Counted from the first letter of the stretch, positions 1 to 8,516 are shown. The stretch is 64,000 bases of DNA from Beijerinckia mobilis (GCF_000745425.1 NZ_JQJH01000015.1:1-64000); one strand, 5' to 3'. Notes: a model not told the origin generated them from the letters alone. Translations and numbers: made by a program.

Positions 1-309
1 GTTGGTCCCGTCAAGGAAAGTCATACCCAGTGCCGGGCTCTTCTGCTTCTGGACCAGGGCAAGCAGCCGTTCCCAGACCCCGAGCTTCGACCAGCGGATG
101 AATGTCTGCGCCGCCTTCCACCACGGACCAAGCTCCGGCGGAATGCTGCGCCATTTGGCACCGTTGGTGTGCCGCCAGAAGATCGCCGTAATGGTCCGAC
201 GCAGGTTCTGCAAAGGCGTTTTACCATGCGGCTGTACCGCCTGGATCAGAGGCTCCCAGATCGCCCAGGCTTCATCCGTGAAGACTTGTAAGCTCTTGTC
301 CGTGCTCAT
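1..309 (-). CDS. IS5-family transposase, N-terminal part (partial)
   Basis: The minus strand is open from an ATG at 309 to base 1, giving 103 codons that continue beyond the window. The protein starts MSTDKSLQVF and contains W-x-x-(I/L)-x-P-L, FWRHTNGAKWR and IPPELGPW motifs. This is the DUF4096 helix-turn-helix region found at the N-terminus of IS5/IS427 transposases, which bind the terminal repeats and cut and paste the element. The DDE catalytic part is not in the window, so activity cannot be judged. It lies about 40 bp inside the IS end. Confidence 0.8.
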   Translation of the reverse strand, partial: MSTDKSLQVFTDEAWAIWEPLIQAVQPHGKTPLQNLRRTITAIFWRHTNGAKWRSIPPELGPWWKAAQTFIRWSKLGVWERLLALVQKQKSPALGMTFLDGTN

Positions 310-348
310 CAATCAGATATAGGGAATAATTCAAGAACTAACAGGCCC
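1..348 (-). mobile_element. IS5-family insertion sequence, right part only, cut by window edge
   Basis: A transposase reads leftwards off the window edge. Outside its start, the sequence at about 332-348 reads on the minus strand as GGGCCTGTTAGTTCTTG, the kind of terminal sequence seen at ends of IS5/IS427-type elements. The next bases to the right are TA and then an open frame unrelated to the IS, so I place the IS end at about 348. The other end and the target duplication lie outside the window. Confidence 0.7.
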
Positions 349-350
349 TA

Positions 351-524
351 GTTAAAAAGATCGAGATCACCACTAGCGAAAACTTCGATGACCTAGAAAG
401 TTCAGTAATTCAAAAGGTTACAAAATATACATCCGCAGAACAAATAGTTAATACGATGACTCTAATCAAAGATGAATCTGGTGATTATTCACAAGCCATC
501 TTTGGCACTGACACACCTGTTTAG
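351..524 (+). pseudogene. C-terminal fragment of a gene cut by the IS insertion
   Basis: Just right of the IS end a frame stays open for 57 codons from 351 to a TAG at 522-524, with no start codon placed like a gene start. The peptide is hydrophilic and ends KDESGDYSQAIFGTDTPV. It reads in the same direction as the phage genes that follow and resembles them in base composition. The SGDYS stretch also occurs near the end of the tail-completion protein at 1392-1790; this may be chance. I infer it is the tail of a phage gene whose front lies left of the IS. Its family is unknown. Confidence 0.5.
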
Positions 525-694
525 CTGATGGCGTGAGATGAATGCGGTTCTGATGAAATTTTCGGGAATGTGAGTGTGAACGGGGGGTAGTGCAATACTC
601 GAAAATTTCAAGAGGGGACCGGCGGGGGATGGTTCGCGCAAGATTTTCAACAAAATAGACTTTTTACCTATTTGATTATATTGGATTATTTTTC

Positions 695-982
695 ATGCTA
701 AGTTTTATTGATCTGGATGACCTAAAAAGCCATCTGAATATCACTTTCGATGACGACGACACCTTGCTTCAATCCAAGATTGATGCCGCGTCTTCATACA
801 TTTCAACGCTCATTGTTCCTATCGATGATGGCGCTGAAATCCCCGGCCCGATCAAAGAGGCGACACGTAAACTTGCCGCTGATTTGTATGAGGATCGTAA
901 CGGGACGAATGCCGCACGATCGTTTGAAACCGAATATGGCGTTGCCGCCTTGATCACGCCTTATCGGGACTTCGCATTTTAA
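695..982 (+). CDS. Phage head-tail connector protein (HK97 gp6-like)
   Basis: A 95-residue protein starting MLSFIDLDDLKSHLNI and containing LLQSKIDAASSYI and a later helix around PIKEATRKLAADLYEDR. This is the usual layout of gp6-like head-tail connectors, which form a ring below the portal and join head to tail: an N-terminal 'DLKxHL' helix, then a helix that binds neighbouring subunits. Length fits the family. No clear Shine-Dalgarno precedes the ATG. Its stop overlaps the next start by one base (TAATG), so it heads a tightly packed operon. It lacks the capsid, protease and portal genes that normally come just before it. Confidence 0.75.
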   Translation: MLSFIDLDDLKSHLNITFDDDDTLLQSKIDAASSYISTLIVPIDDGAEIPGPIKEATRKLAADLYEDRNGTNAARSFETEYGVAALITPYRDFAF

Positions 983-1395
983 TGGCGAGCAAGCAATTAC
1001 GTGATCTAACCAAGCGGCTCGAAGCAATTCCGAAGGCTGTCAAAAACGCTGTTCAACCCTCATTGCAGAAATCAGGGAATGAACTCGCTGATATGCAGAA
1101 ACATCTTGCCCCTGTTGATACTGGCGCTTTGCGAGATTCGATTACAGTGACGCCAGCCGGACAAATGACGCCTGCTTATTCGCAACCGGGTGGTTCCCAT
1201 ATCGTGCCGGAAAATGCAGTCGCTATTACTGTCGGAAATCAAGAGGTTCGCTATCCACACTTGGTTGAATATGGAACAGCCGAAGCGAAGGCACAGCCAT
1301 TTTTCTGGCCCGCATTCCGGCTTCTGAAGAAACGTATTGAAAACAGGACCAAAAGAGCAATTTCGAAAGCCGTGAAGGATGATTGGAACAAATGA
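982..1395 (+). CDS. HK97 gp10-family phage protein (head-tail joining/tail component)
   Basis: A 137-residue protein with LTKRLEAIPKAVKNAVQPSL followed by HLAPVDTGALRDSI, VGNQEVRYPHLVEYGT and a basic C-terminus. The 'xxAPVDTGxLRxSI' and 'YAxxVEyGt' motifs are the hallmark of the HK97 gp10 family, thought to act in head-tail joining or as minor tail proteins. It starts on the last base of the upstream stop codon and its own stop overlaps the following ATG by four bases (ATGA). Assignment is firm at family level; the exact role in this phage is inferred. Confidence 0.8.
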   Translation: MASKQLRDLTKRLEAIPKAVKNAVQPSLQKSGNELADMQKHLAPVDTGALRDSITVTPAGQMTPAYSQPGGSHIVPENAVAITVGNQEVRYPHLVEYGTAEAKAQPFFWPAFRLLKKRIENRTKRAISKAVKDDWNK

Positions 1396-1790
1396 GTGAC
1401 GATCCTTCTCTTACGCTTCAAATTGCTATTCGGCAGGCGCTTATTTCATCGCCTAATATGAGCGGCATCACTGTTTTTGATCGTGCCAAGACGCCAGAGA
1501 TTTTTCCTTGCGTGATCATTGGTGAAGGCCAGAACGTCGCGGCTGATATTAATCTAGGCCGGGATTACATAAACACATATCTGGATCTTCATATCTGGAC
1601 CAAGGAAGATAATTTAGCGAGCGTGAAGAAAATATCAGGAACGGTCAAAGATATTATCAAACATGCTCCCGCTAATTTAAGCGTGATCGATCTTAAAATT
1701 AACAGCACTCGCTTTCTTCGTGATCCATCCGGCGATTATTCACACGGTGTTATCACGGTCGAAGCTTTGATGAAGGAATTTTCAGAATGA
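1392..1790 (+). CDS. DUF3168 family tail completion protein
   Basis: Protein of 132 residues from the ATG at 1392; a TTG nine bases upstream is possible but ignores the ATGA overlap with the previous gene. Features of the DUF3168 tail-completion family: an N-terminal LTLQIAIRQAL helix, VFDRAKTPEIFPCVIIGEGQ, a HIWTKE strand and a final RDPSGDYSHGVITVEALM stretch. These proteins lie at the head-tail interface. It overlaps the next gene by four bases. In related phages the major tail protein usually follows; here a head closure gene does. Confidence 0.7.
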   Translation: MSDDPSLTLQIAIRQALISSPNMSGITVFDRAKTPEIFPCVIIGEGQNVAADINLGRDYINTYLDLHIWTKEDNLASVKKISGTVKDIIKHAPANLSVIDLKINSTRFLRDPSGDYSHGVITVEALMKEFSE

Positions 1791-2098
1791 ATGCCGGTGA
1801 TTTAGAGCATATCCTTTTATTTAAGGGACCGGTTTACAATTTTGACGAGGCAGGCGCGTCGATTACAACATATGAAGACCGCTTCATGTTGCGAGCTAAA
1901 ATGGTTGAAAATTCGCAGGAAAATCAATCATCGGATAGCGGCACGCGCTCAATCCAGAAATACACATTTCAAACCCGTTTCAAGCCGGTTGCTTATGATT
2001 ATCACGTCATTCTTTACGGCAAACCTCATGAGATTGAAAATATTGAAGTTATCGGCAGGCGCAAGGGTCTGAATATCACAGTAAAGGAAATCAAATAA
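1787..2098 (+). CDS. Phage head closure / head-tail adaptor protein (SPP1 gp16-like)
   Basis: A 103-residue protein starting MNAGDLEHILLFKG, with a central acidic segment (TYEDRFMLRAKMVE) and a C-terminal motif IEVIGRRKGLNITVKEI. Short beta-rich proteins that begin 'M-x-x-G-x-L-x-x-x-I/L' and end with 'R-x-x-x-L-x-I-T-x' belong to the Phage_H_T_join family, which closes the DNA exit channel after packaging. It overlaps the gene before by four bases and touches the terminase small subunit (TAAATG). Its place after the tail-completion gene is not the usual order. Confidence 0.65.
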   Translation: MNAGDLEHILLFKGPVYNFDEAGASITTYEDRFMLRAKMVENSQENQSSDSGTRSIQKYTFQTRFKPVAYDYHVILYGKPHEIENIEVIGRRKGLNITVKEIK

Positions 2099-2509
2099 AT
2101 GCGCGGAAGGAAGCCGGGAGCAATTTATAGCGGATCAAGCCCTATTATTCGAGTGCCAAGCGCGCCTTCATGGTTGAACGATGACGCGAAAAAAGAATGG
2201 AAACGGGTTGCACCAATCCTGATCGAAGAACGTAAAACCCTCACTATGGCTGATCTAGCGACATTCGCAAATTACTGTTCGGCAGTAGGTGACATTATGG
2301 CGGCAGAATCACTCATTCGAGCCGAAGGCATGGTTATCACCACGCCACAGGGCAAGAAAAAACATCCCGCTATGATGGTCAAAAACGACGCCATGACTCA
2401 AAGCCGATTGCTTGCGGCAGAACTTGGCCTGACACCTGTTTCAAGGTCGAGGCCCGCGAAAGATATTCAGAACGACGATGAAAACGATTCAGCCGACTTG
2501 GGTCTTTGA
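2099..2509 (+). CDS. Phage terminase small subunit, P27 family
   Basis: A 136-residue protein beginning MRGRKPGAI. The 'RGRKP' start, the segment PSWLNDDAKKEWKRVAPILIEERKTLTMAD, the AYANYCxAV-like FANYCSAVG and the end AAELGLTPVSRSR are the standard landmarks of the P27 (TIGR01558) small terminase family. It recognises the packaging site on phage DNA and recruits the large subunit. It starts directly after the previous stop, and its last 32 bases overlap the large-subunit gene in another frame, the normal pairing of the two. Confidence 0.85.
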   Translation: MRGRKPGAIYSGSSPIIRVPSAPSWLNDDAKKEWKRVAPILIEERKTLTMADLATFANYCSAVGDIMAAESLIRAEGMVITTPQGKKKHPAMMVKNDAMTQSRLLAAELGLTPVSRSRPAKDIQNDDENDSADLGL

Positions 2510-4073
2510 TAATAGTCCGATTGAAGACACCTTCGGTTTTGGTGAAAGGGCGGTTCGCTTCCTTCGTGCCTTGAAGCATCCCAAAACAGGCAGGCAGTTT
2601 CAGCTTGATCCGTGGCAGGAACGAATTGTTCGCCGCATTTATGGACCCTGCAAACCAGATGGAACCCGGATCGTTAAAAATGTGGTCTGGATGCTTCCGC
2701 GCGGCGGCAGGAAAACCACACTAGGCGCGGCTCTTGGTCTGCTTCATACGATCGGACCAGAGAAAATCACAGGCGGCCAGATCATTTGCGCGGCTTATGA
2801 CCGTGATCAAGCACGAATCGCCTATGAAGAGGCTTCCGGCATTGTGAAGGCCGATCATAGGATTGTCGCGGCGACAAAGCTCTTGGATTACCGGCATCAA
2901 ATCGTTCACTCGAAGAGCCGCGCGACAATGAAGGCTGTTTCGAGTGACGCGGCGGCACAAAATGGCCGAACCCCTTCCTTCGTGCTGTTTGATGAAATCC
3001 ACGCATGGCGCGATCGGAAACTTTACGATGTTTTGCGAACCGGCCTTGGAAAAACCAAGGGAACGCTTTCGATTGTGATTTCGCAGGCTGGACGCGGGCA
3101 AGAGAACGTCGCCTATGAGATTTTCGACTATGCGCGCCGCGTGGCAAAGGGCGAAATCGATGATCCCGGCACGCTTCCGATTCTCTTTGAGACAGACAAA
3201 GATGCTGACTGGCGTGATGAAAACGTCTGGTTTGCTGTAAATCCTGGCTTATCCCTTGGTTATCCTGATCTTGATGCTTTGAGGCAGGAAGCGCGCGAGG
3301 CTGAAAATCGCCCTGCCCTTCGCGAGAAATTCAAAAACGATCATCTAAATATTTGGCTTGATCACTCCACAGACCCCTTTGTGGATATGGGAATCTATGA
3401 TCGCGGCTCGAATCCGATTGATCTTGATAGCCTCGAAGGCTCGCCTTGCTGGATTGGCGTAGATATGTCCACCACAACCGATCTAACAGCCGTGATTGCT
3501 GCTTTTCGTGATGATGACGGCGGTTTCGTTGTTATACCTCATTTCTTTTGCCCGGCTGATAATCTAAGGGCACGTTCTGATCGTGATCACGTTCCTTACG
3601 TTCAATGGGCGGAAGATGGTTATATCAGCGCCACACCCGGCAATGTAATCGATTATAAGGCGGTTGAACTCTATATTCGCGGCTTATGTGACCAATATTC
3701 CGTTCAAGAAATCGGCTTTGATCCCGCTTATGCACAACCAGTCATGGCCCCTTTGCTCGAAGATGGCTTGCCTTGCATCACGATCCGGCAAGGATGGGTT
3801 ACGCAATCGCCTGCTTTGAATGAATTGGAACGCGCAATCATTTCCGGTAAGTTTCAGCACGGCGGGCATCCTGTTTTGCGATGGTGCTTCGATAATATCG
3901 CAATCAATACGGATTCGGCAGGCAATCGCACCATGCACAAGGGCAAGAGCACAGATAGGATTGACGGTGCTGTAGCAACTTGGATGGCGGTTTCACGTGC
4001 GACGGTAGGCGAAAGCAATCGATCAATTTACGATGACGTTTCTGCAAGACCAGATGGATTTTTGATCTTTTAA
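2478..4073 (+). CDS. Phage terminase large subunit
   Basis: A 531-residue packaging motor of the Terminase_1 type. Seen in order: an adenine-binding LDPWQ motif near residue 43, a Walker A-like PRGGRKTT at about 74-81, Walker B FVLFDEIH at about 168-175, an ISQAG coupling motif, and a C-terminal RNase H-like nuclease that begins near WIGVDMSTTTDLTAVI (first acidic residue) and ends near STDRIDGAVA. All motifs and the full length are present, so the protein itself looks intact. It uses ATP to pump DNA into the capsid and cuts the concatemer. No portal gene follows; the next gene is the tape measure, which is odd. Confidence 0.88.
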   Translation: MKTIQPTWVFDNSPIEDTFGFGERAVRFLRALKHPKTGRQFQLDPWQERIVRRIYGPCKPDGTRIVKNVVWMLPRGGRKTTLGAALGLLHTIGPEKITGGQIICAAYDRDQARIAYEEASGIVKADHRIVAATKLLDYRHQIVHSKSRATMKAVSSDAAAQNGRTPSFVLFDEIHAWRDRKLYDVLRTGLGKTKGTLSIVISQAGRGQENVAYEIFDYARRVAKGEIDDPGTLPILFETDKDADWRDENVWFAVNPGLSLGYPDLDALRQEAREAENRPALREKFKNDHLNIWLDHSTDPFVDMGIYDRGSNPIDLDSLEGSPCWIGVDMSTTTDLTAVIAAFRDDDGGFVVIPHFFCPADNLRARSDRDHVPYVQWAEDGYISATPGNVIDYKAVELYIRGLCDQYSVQEIGFDPAYAQPVMAPLLEDGLPCITIRQGWVTQSPALNELERAIISGKFQHGGHPVLRWCFDNIAINTDSAGNRTMHKGKSTDRIDGAVATWMAVSRATVGESNRSIYDDVSARPDGFLIF

Positions 4074-4090
4074 TTTAAGGATATTTGATT

Positions 4091-6940
4091 ATGGCAAGCG
4101 AAGACGCACAATTGGTTGTGCAGCTTGAGGCGCGAATCCGCGACTTCGAAAAGAATATGCAGAAAGCAGCACGATCCGCAAATGATAATTTCGGATCGAT
4201 CGAAAACCGTGCCAAGAGATCATCTCGGCAACTAGAAACCACGTTCGGCCAAGCTGCAAACAGTGTAAACGCCAAGCTCAATTCGATCGGCAAAGGGTTC
4301 TTAGAGAACTTCAATCCCGGTAAGATCGCGGCAGGAATGGCAACGGCACTGTCTGTTGAACAAATCAGAAAATACAGTGACGCATGGGTGAGCGCACAAA
4401 ATAAAATCAAAGCTGCCATGGGCGAGAATGCGTCTGGCGCTGGCGTTGCAACTGATCTTGTTGCGGGAATTAGCGAAAGGGCGCTTTCGTCATTTAGCGA
4501 AACAGCGAGTTTGTTTGCCAGTCTAACACGCGCGAGTAAAGACCTTCACGCGTCCGAAGCGGACGTGTTAGTTGTTACCGAATCGGTCAGTAAGGCACTA
4601 ACACTTGGCGGCGCTAGTGCGGAAGAGGCAAGTAGCGCAATTCTGCAACTTGGACAGGCGCTTGGTTCTGGCGTTTTGCAGGGCGATGAACTTCACTCGC
4701 TCTTGGAAAATGCGCCTACTCTTGCGGCTTCACTCGCCAAGGCATTCAACACGACTACAGCCGGATTGAAACAGCTTGGTTCCGATGGTGCATTAACATC
4801 CGACAAGGTTTTTAAAGCCCTGCTCGATTCAGCGCAGGACGTAAACAAACAATTCAAAGAGCTTCAGCCGACAATCGCACAAGCGTTCAATGTCCTCGAA
4901 ACAAAAGCAATCGCTTATGTAGGTCATAGTAACGCAATCAAAACCGCCACAGACCTAGCAGGCAAAGCAATCATCGGTCTCGCAAATAATCTGGATACTG
5001 TCGGAACTGGCGCGGCGGCACTGGGCTCGATTTTGGCCGCTCGCCTGCTTGCGGCAGGTATTACACCTGTCATTGCTGGCATGGGGAGCTTGACGGCTTC
5101 CTTGACTGCGGCAGTTGCAGGAATCACGGCAACCGGAACAGCGGCGGGAATTGCATCGGCATCCCTCACGATCTTTTCTCGGGCTCTCGCCGTTATGGGT
5201 GGACCTGTCGGCATCGCGATCGCGGCTCTTGGCGCAACCTTCGCCTATGTCGCGAGCAAGATTTCAGAGGGAAAACCTGTCGCGGACGCCTACGCCAAGG
5301 CTCTCGATGAGCTTAAAAATTCCGGCGATGGCACTGCCCAAAGCCTGAAAAACGTAGGAAATGCCGCCCTTGAAGGCGCGACCAAGATGCGCGAGGCCAC
5401 AGAGGCAACGCAAGGCGCGCATCTCAAATCATTCGATGCCGATGCCTCAAGCCTCACAGATACCTTACGCGGATTGGTCCAGAATCTTGAGCAATTCGGC
5501 GCTTTCCGAATCAACGAAGAGACGAAGGCGCAGGCGCTAGAGATTATTAAACGTGGAATGGATGGCGACGCTCAAGCCGCCAATGAGGCGGCAAAATCGA
5601 TCGAAGCCATGGGCGCGGTAAATCCATCGTTCCAAGACGCTTTCGGAAAATTCGACACTCTGCTTGCCCGTCTCGCTATGGTGCGGCAGGCCGCGCAAAA
5701 CGCTCACGCGGCCATAAATGAGGCTAAAAATGCGGAAAGTCAGGCCAAAACCGCCGCTTTAGACGCAAATCAGACTGGCGTGAAGGAACTCGCAGAAGCG
5801 AACCGGCTCAAGACCGCAAACGACAAATTGTCACAGGAACAGGTTCGCAGGTCGAAGCTGTCTTCGGACGCCAAGGCAATCGAGGATCGCGCCAAGAGCC
5901 TTCAAACAGATTTCGCCAAACAGGGCGGAAAGCTCTCTGATACGGAAGCCAAAACGCTCGCCACCAATCTGATTGGCAACGAAAAATCCGTCTCTGATAG
6001 CGAAAAACCCGCCAAAACCTCACATTCTAGCGGTAAATCCGAAGAAGAGAAGCAGGCGGACGCAATCAAAGCCCAGATCAAATCTTTGCAGGAAGAGGCG
6101 AGGCAGGAACAGGCAGAGGCCGCGACATTAGGTAAAACCGACGCTGAAAAACGCCTGGCGCTTGAGCTAAGCAAGAATATGGTTTCCGCGACCAGTGCCG
6201 AAGGCAAGGCTATTGCCGACAACGTGTCAAAAATCACTTCGGCTCAAGACGCAATCAAAGCCTATGACAAAGCTCAAGAGGATGCCAAGGCGCAGACTGA
6301 TTTCTTCAAAAATAGCCTCGAAGGTTCCCTTGAGAGCCTAATCGTTGACGGACAGAGCGTTGGCGAGACATTCAAAAACCTTGCTGCGGAAATCGAGCGC
6401 GCCGCCCTACAGGCCGCATTGCTTGGCGAAGGACCATTGGCGAATCTGTTCGGCTCAGGTTCAAGCAAGGAAGGTTCTGGCGGCATCCTTGGCGCGTTGT
6501 TTAGCGGCGGAATCGGAAGCCTGTTCAAATTCGCTGATGGCGGCGCTGTTTCTGGACCGGGAAGCTCTAAATCGGACTCAATCCCTGCCCTATTGAGCAA
6601 TGGCGAATATGTTGTTTCAGCCGATGCCACGCGCCGCCACAGGACTCTTCTGGACGCGATCAATTCCGGCAAGGTTCCTCGATTTGCGAGCGGTGGCCTT
6701 GTCTCGGCTCCCTCGATTTCCGCACCTTCGATCAAACCGGCTTCTGGAGCGGTATCAGGCGCTTCTGGCGGCGGCATGAGCGTGACGAATAACGTGACTG
6801 TGAACGCCAGCGGTGGAACGAAAGAGCAAAACAACGATCTTGCTAAGCAAGTTTCAAGTCAAATTGAAGCTCAAATGCGCCAAATCGCGGCGAATGAAAT
6901 TAGATCGCAGTCAAGGCCGGGAGGTTACTTGGCGAGATAA
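4091..6940 (+). CDS. Phage tail tape measure protein
   Basis: A protein of 949 residues from the ATG at 4091 (a TTG two codons earlier is less likely). The N-terminus is a coiled coil; residues about 90-260 carry the tape-measure domain landmarks (ASLTRASKDL, EEASSAILQLGQALGSGVLQGDELHSLLENAP). A hydrophobic, Ala/Gly-rich membrane-like segment lies about residues 295-390, followed by long charged helices and a Gly-rich end with FADGGAV and GEYVVSADA. Such proteins set tail length and help DNA entry. The major tail protein and tail chaperones that normally precede it are absent, as are all distal tail genes, so no functional tail is encoded here. Confidence 0.85.
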   Translation: MASEDAQLVVQLEARIRDFEKNMQKAARSANDNFGSIENRAKRSSRQLETTFGQAANSVNAKLNSIGKGFLENFNPGKIAAGMATALSVEQIRKYSDAWVSAQNKIKAAMGENASGAGVATDLVAGISERALSSFSETASLFASLTRASKDLHASEADVLVVTESVSKALTLGGASAEEASSAILQLGQALGSGVLQGDELHSLLENAPTLAASLAKAFNTTTAGLKQLGSDGALTSDKVFKALLDSAQDVNKQFKELQPTIAQAFNVLETKAIAYVGHSNAIKTATDLAGKAIIGLANNLDTVGTGAAALGSILAARLLAAGITPVIAGMGSLTASLTAAVAGITATGTAAGIASASLTIFSRALAVMGGPVGIAIAALGATFAYVASKISEGKPVADAYAKALDELKNSGDGTAQSLKNVGNAALEGATKMREATEATQGAHLKSFDADASSLTDTLRGLVQNLEQFGAFRINEETKAQALEIIKRGMDGDAQAANEAAKSIEAMGAVNPSFQDAFGKFDTLLARLAMVRQAAQNAHAAINEAKNAESQAKTAALDANQTGVKELAEANRLKTANDKLSQEQVRRSKLSSDAKAIEDRAKSLQTDFAKQGGKLSDTEAKTLATNLIGNEKSVSDSEKPAKTSHSSGKSEEEKQADAIKAQIKSLQEEARQEQAEAATLGKTDAEKRLALELSKNMVSATSAEGKAIADNVSKITSAQDAIKAYDKAQEDAKAQTDFFKNSLEGSLESLIVDGQSVGETFKNLAAEIERAALQAALLGEGPLANLFGSGSSKEGSGGILGALFSGGIGSLFKFADGGAVSGPGSSKSDSIPALLSNGEYVVSADATRRHRTLLDAINSGKVPRFASGGLVSAPSISAPSIKPASGAVSGASGGGMSVTNNVTVNASGGTKEQNNDLAKQVSSQIEAQMRQIAANEIRSQSRPGGYLAR

Positions 6941-6942
6941 AG

Positions 6943-6981
6943 AAAAAGGCCAGACGGGAGGAATAACCGTCTAGCCTTTTT
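6943..6981 (+). terminator. Rho-independent terminator after the tape-measure gene
   Basis: A 15-bp stem with one mismatch (6943-6957 pairing with 6967-6981), nine-base loop, ending in TTTTT. It begins two bases after the tape-measure stop codon. The A-rich left arm could make it work in both directions. Confidence 0.8.
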
Positions 6982-7120
6982 CTGCAAGGAAGATATCAAA
7001 GCAATGCCGTTTGCTTTGACTTATATATTATAGCAAACTATCGAATCGATTGCACAAAATTTTCCATAAAAATTCCATCAAATCCAACGTCAAAATAGCT
7101 ATAATAATGTGTCCAAAAAA

Positions 7121-7142
7121 AGACCGCCAAAAAAGGCGGTCT
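7121..7142. terminator. Hairpin with flanking A-run, upstream of the 7174 gene
   Basis: Perfect 8-bp stem AGACCGCC / GGCGGTCT with an A6 loop. A run of A's lies just before it, so it has terminator form only when read on the minus strand, yet no minus-strand gene lies to its right. On the plus strand it would sit in the leader of the gene at 7174. Confidence 0.45.
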
Positions 7143-7173
7143 AAAGTTATAACTTACAGGCAAAGTAAATATA

Positions 7174-7923
7174 ATGATTTCCGAAGAAATTTACAATACA
7201 AAACTTAAATACGAACTAGAAAAAATCCGCTCTGATTATTTCAAAACTGTTCGGCGCGGGGAACAAGAAATCCCCTATTGTTTCGGGCGTTATAATATAT
7301 ACGATCGAAACTCTTCGGATTGTGCAAAATGTCCCGGCACTCGCCCGACACGGGAAAGCAACGGCCTTCCGGCATGTGAAGCCTGCGGTCAAAAAGCTAT
7401 TCAATACATGCTCGATTTGGGTGGCACGCATAAGCCTTTATCGAAACCGCTCATAGAATGCGCTCGCAGATTTTATATTAAACAACGGGATTTCCGCGAA
7501 GCCAATGATCCGGCAATTCGAGCCAAAAACGAAGCCGTTCGGCTGGAAAACGAAGCAAAAGAACGCGAACGGGAAGAGGCGAAGGAAAAACATCGAAAGG
7601 CCATGCGCGCAAAATATGTCCCTGTCGCTCGCTCAATCCCCTTGCCTATGAGTCCTGCCGAGATCGATCACAGGGAACAACTTTTAGTTGTATCATTGAA
7701 AGCGCCGGAGACTGCGCAGCTTCGTCAATTGCGTGGCAGAGAAGCCGAAATCATGGATTGGTTGCGCGCCAGAGAAGCCGCGAGAGCATTGGGGAACGAT
7801 TCCCGCGCAATGGTCGCGAAGCAATTCTATGTCCTAACAGACATCGAAGTGAGCCGGGATGCGGGCAAGCGAACCCTAGAGACCATCGCGAAACTCGAAA
7901 AGCCGGGAAATATTTGGGGTTAG
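7174..7923 (+). CDS. Hypothetical protein with a cysteine cluster (zinc-ribbon-like)
   Basis: A 249-residue protein I do not recognise. The N-terminal third has cysteines at about 36, 50, 53, 68 and 71 in a C-x13-C-x2-C-x14-C-x2-C layout, which looks like a metal-binding knuckle. The middle (about residues 105-145) is a highly charged Glu/Lys/Arg coiled coil, and the C-terminal part is helical. It is AT-rich like the phage genes and stands alone between the tape-measure terminator and a long non-coding stretch. No strong ribosome-binding site precedes the ATG. It may be a phage-derived DNA- or RNA-binding protein, but that is only inference. Confidence 0.6.
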   Translation: MISEEIYNTKLKYELEKIRSDYFKTVRRGEQEIPYCFGRYNIYDRNSSDCAKCPGTRPTRESNGLPACEACGQKAIQYMLDLGGTHKPLSKPLIECARRFYIKQRDFREANDPAIRAKNEAVRLENEAKEREREEAKEKHRKAMRAKYVPVARSIPLPMSPAEIDHREQLLVVSLKAPETAQLRQLRGREAEIMDWLRAREAARALGNDSRAMVAKQFYVLTDIEVSRDAGKRTLETIAKLEKPGNIWG

Positions 7924-7926
7924 AGA

Positions 7927-8063
7927 GGTGTCCCAAAATTTTTCAAGGTTATCTCTTGGAGGCTGGATTAACGGCATTGAAGCCTGTTCCACGCCATTTT
8001 GCCATTTCAAACTAAATCTTTATATTTCAATTGCTTAATGATGGTGTCCCAAAATTTTTCAAG
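7927..8063 (+). repeat. Pair of 21-bp exact direct repeats 116 bp apart
   Basis: The 21 bases at 7927-7947 and 8043-8063 are identical and share GTGTCCCAAAATTTTTCAAG. The first begins four bases after the stop codon of the cysteine-cluster gene. They could be protein-binding sites or the scar of a duplication or deletion. Confidence 0.8.
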
Positions 8064-8184
8064 TTTTCTTTTATATATATATATAATATTAGATTATTTT
8101 CTAAATAAGAACTTACCAGTAGGGTGAAAGAAATTGGGACGCCCTTCGGGCACCCCAATCCCTTTCGATTTTAGTTCCCCTCTC

Positions 8185-8219
8185 ATTCCGCAGAGGTTTG
8201 GTAAACCAATCTGCGGAAT
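8185..8219. repeat. 35-bp near-perfect palindrome
   Basis: Outer arms ATTCCGCAGA (8185-8194) and TCTGCGGAAT (8210-8219) pair perfectly; inside them GGTTT (8195-8199) pairs with AAACC (8203-8207) around GGT, leaving a two-base bulge. The half-site TCTGCGGAA recurs once more at about 8250. No T-run follows, so it is not a standard terminator. Confidence 0.8.
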
Positions 8220-8516
8220 TAAAAACTCCCTGCTCTTCCCCAACATCTGCGGAACTAGCTTTCTGCCCCGCTCGCTTCGCTCGCTCCCGCCTTCCGCCCA
8301 ATACCTTAGATATTGATTCCAAGGATTAACAGCAGAGGCTAAGGAGTGGCCTTCGGCATAGCCTCCGCTAGGGTACTAGCTAAAAAATGCTAAAGCCTGT
8401 CAGTGATCTTTCTAGGCGATTTTAGAGCCAATCATATTTTAAGCAATTTTGTGCAATCTCTCCGGCGATTCGCTATAATAGCTTTAAAGAATTTCAAGAC
8501 CATGCGGATTAGTTTC

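Larger units (their letters stand above)
7924..8516. other. Non-coding structured region: direct repeats and three hairpins
   Basis: No convincing gene. It holds a 21-bp exact direct repeat (7927-7947 and 8043-8063, containing GTGTCCCAAAATTTTTCAAG), an AT-rich tract at 8064-8105, a hairpin at 8134-8158 with a CTTCGG loop, a long near-perfect palindrome at 8185-8219, and a hairpin with 7-bp stems at 8335-8341 / 8359-8365. The short open frames here overlap the palindromes and look like chance. Confidence 0.6.

Noticed and set aside
8113-8322. 69-codon minus-strand frame in the structured region
   Set aside because: It runs through the palindromes; its length is explained by repeat structure.
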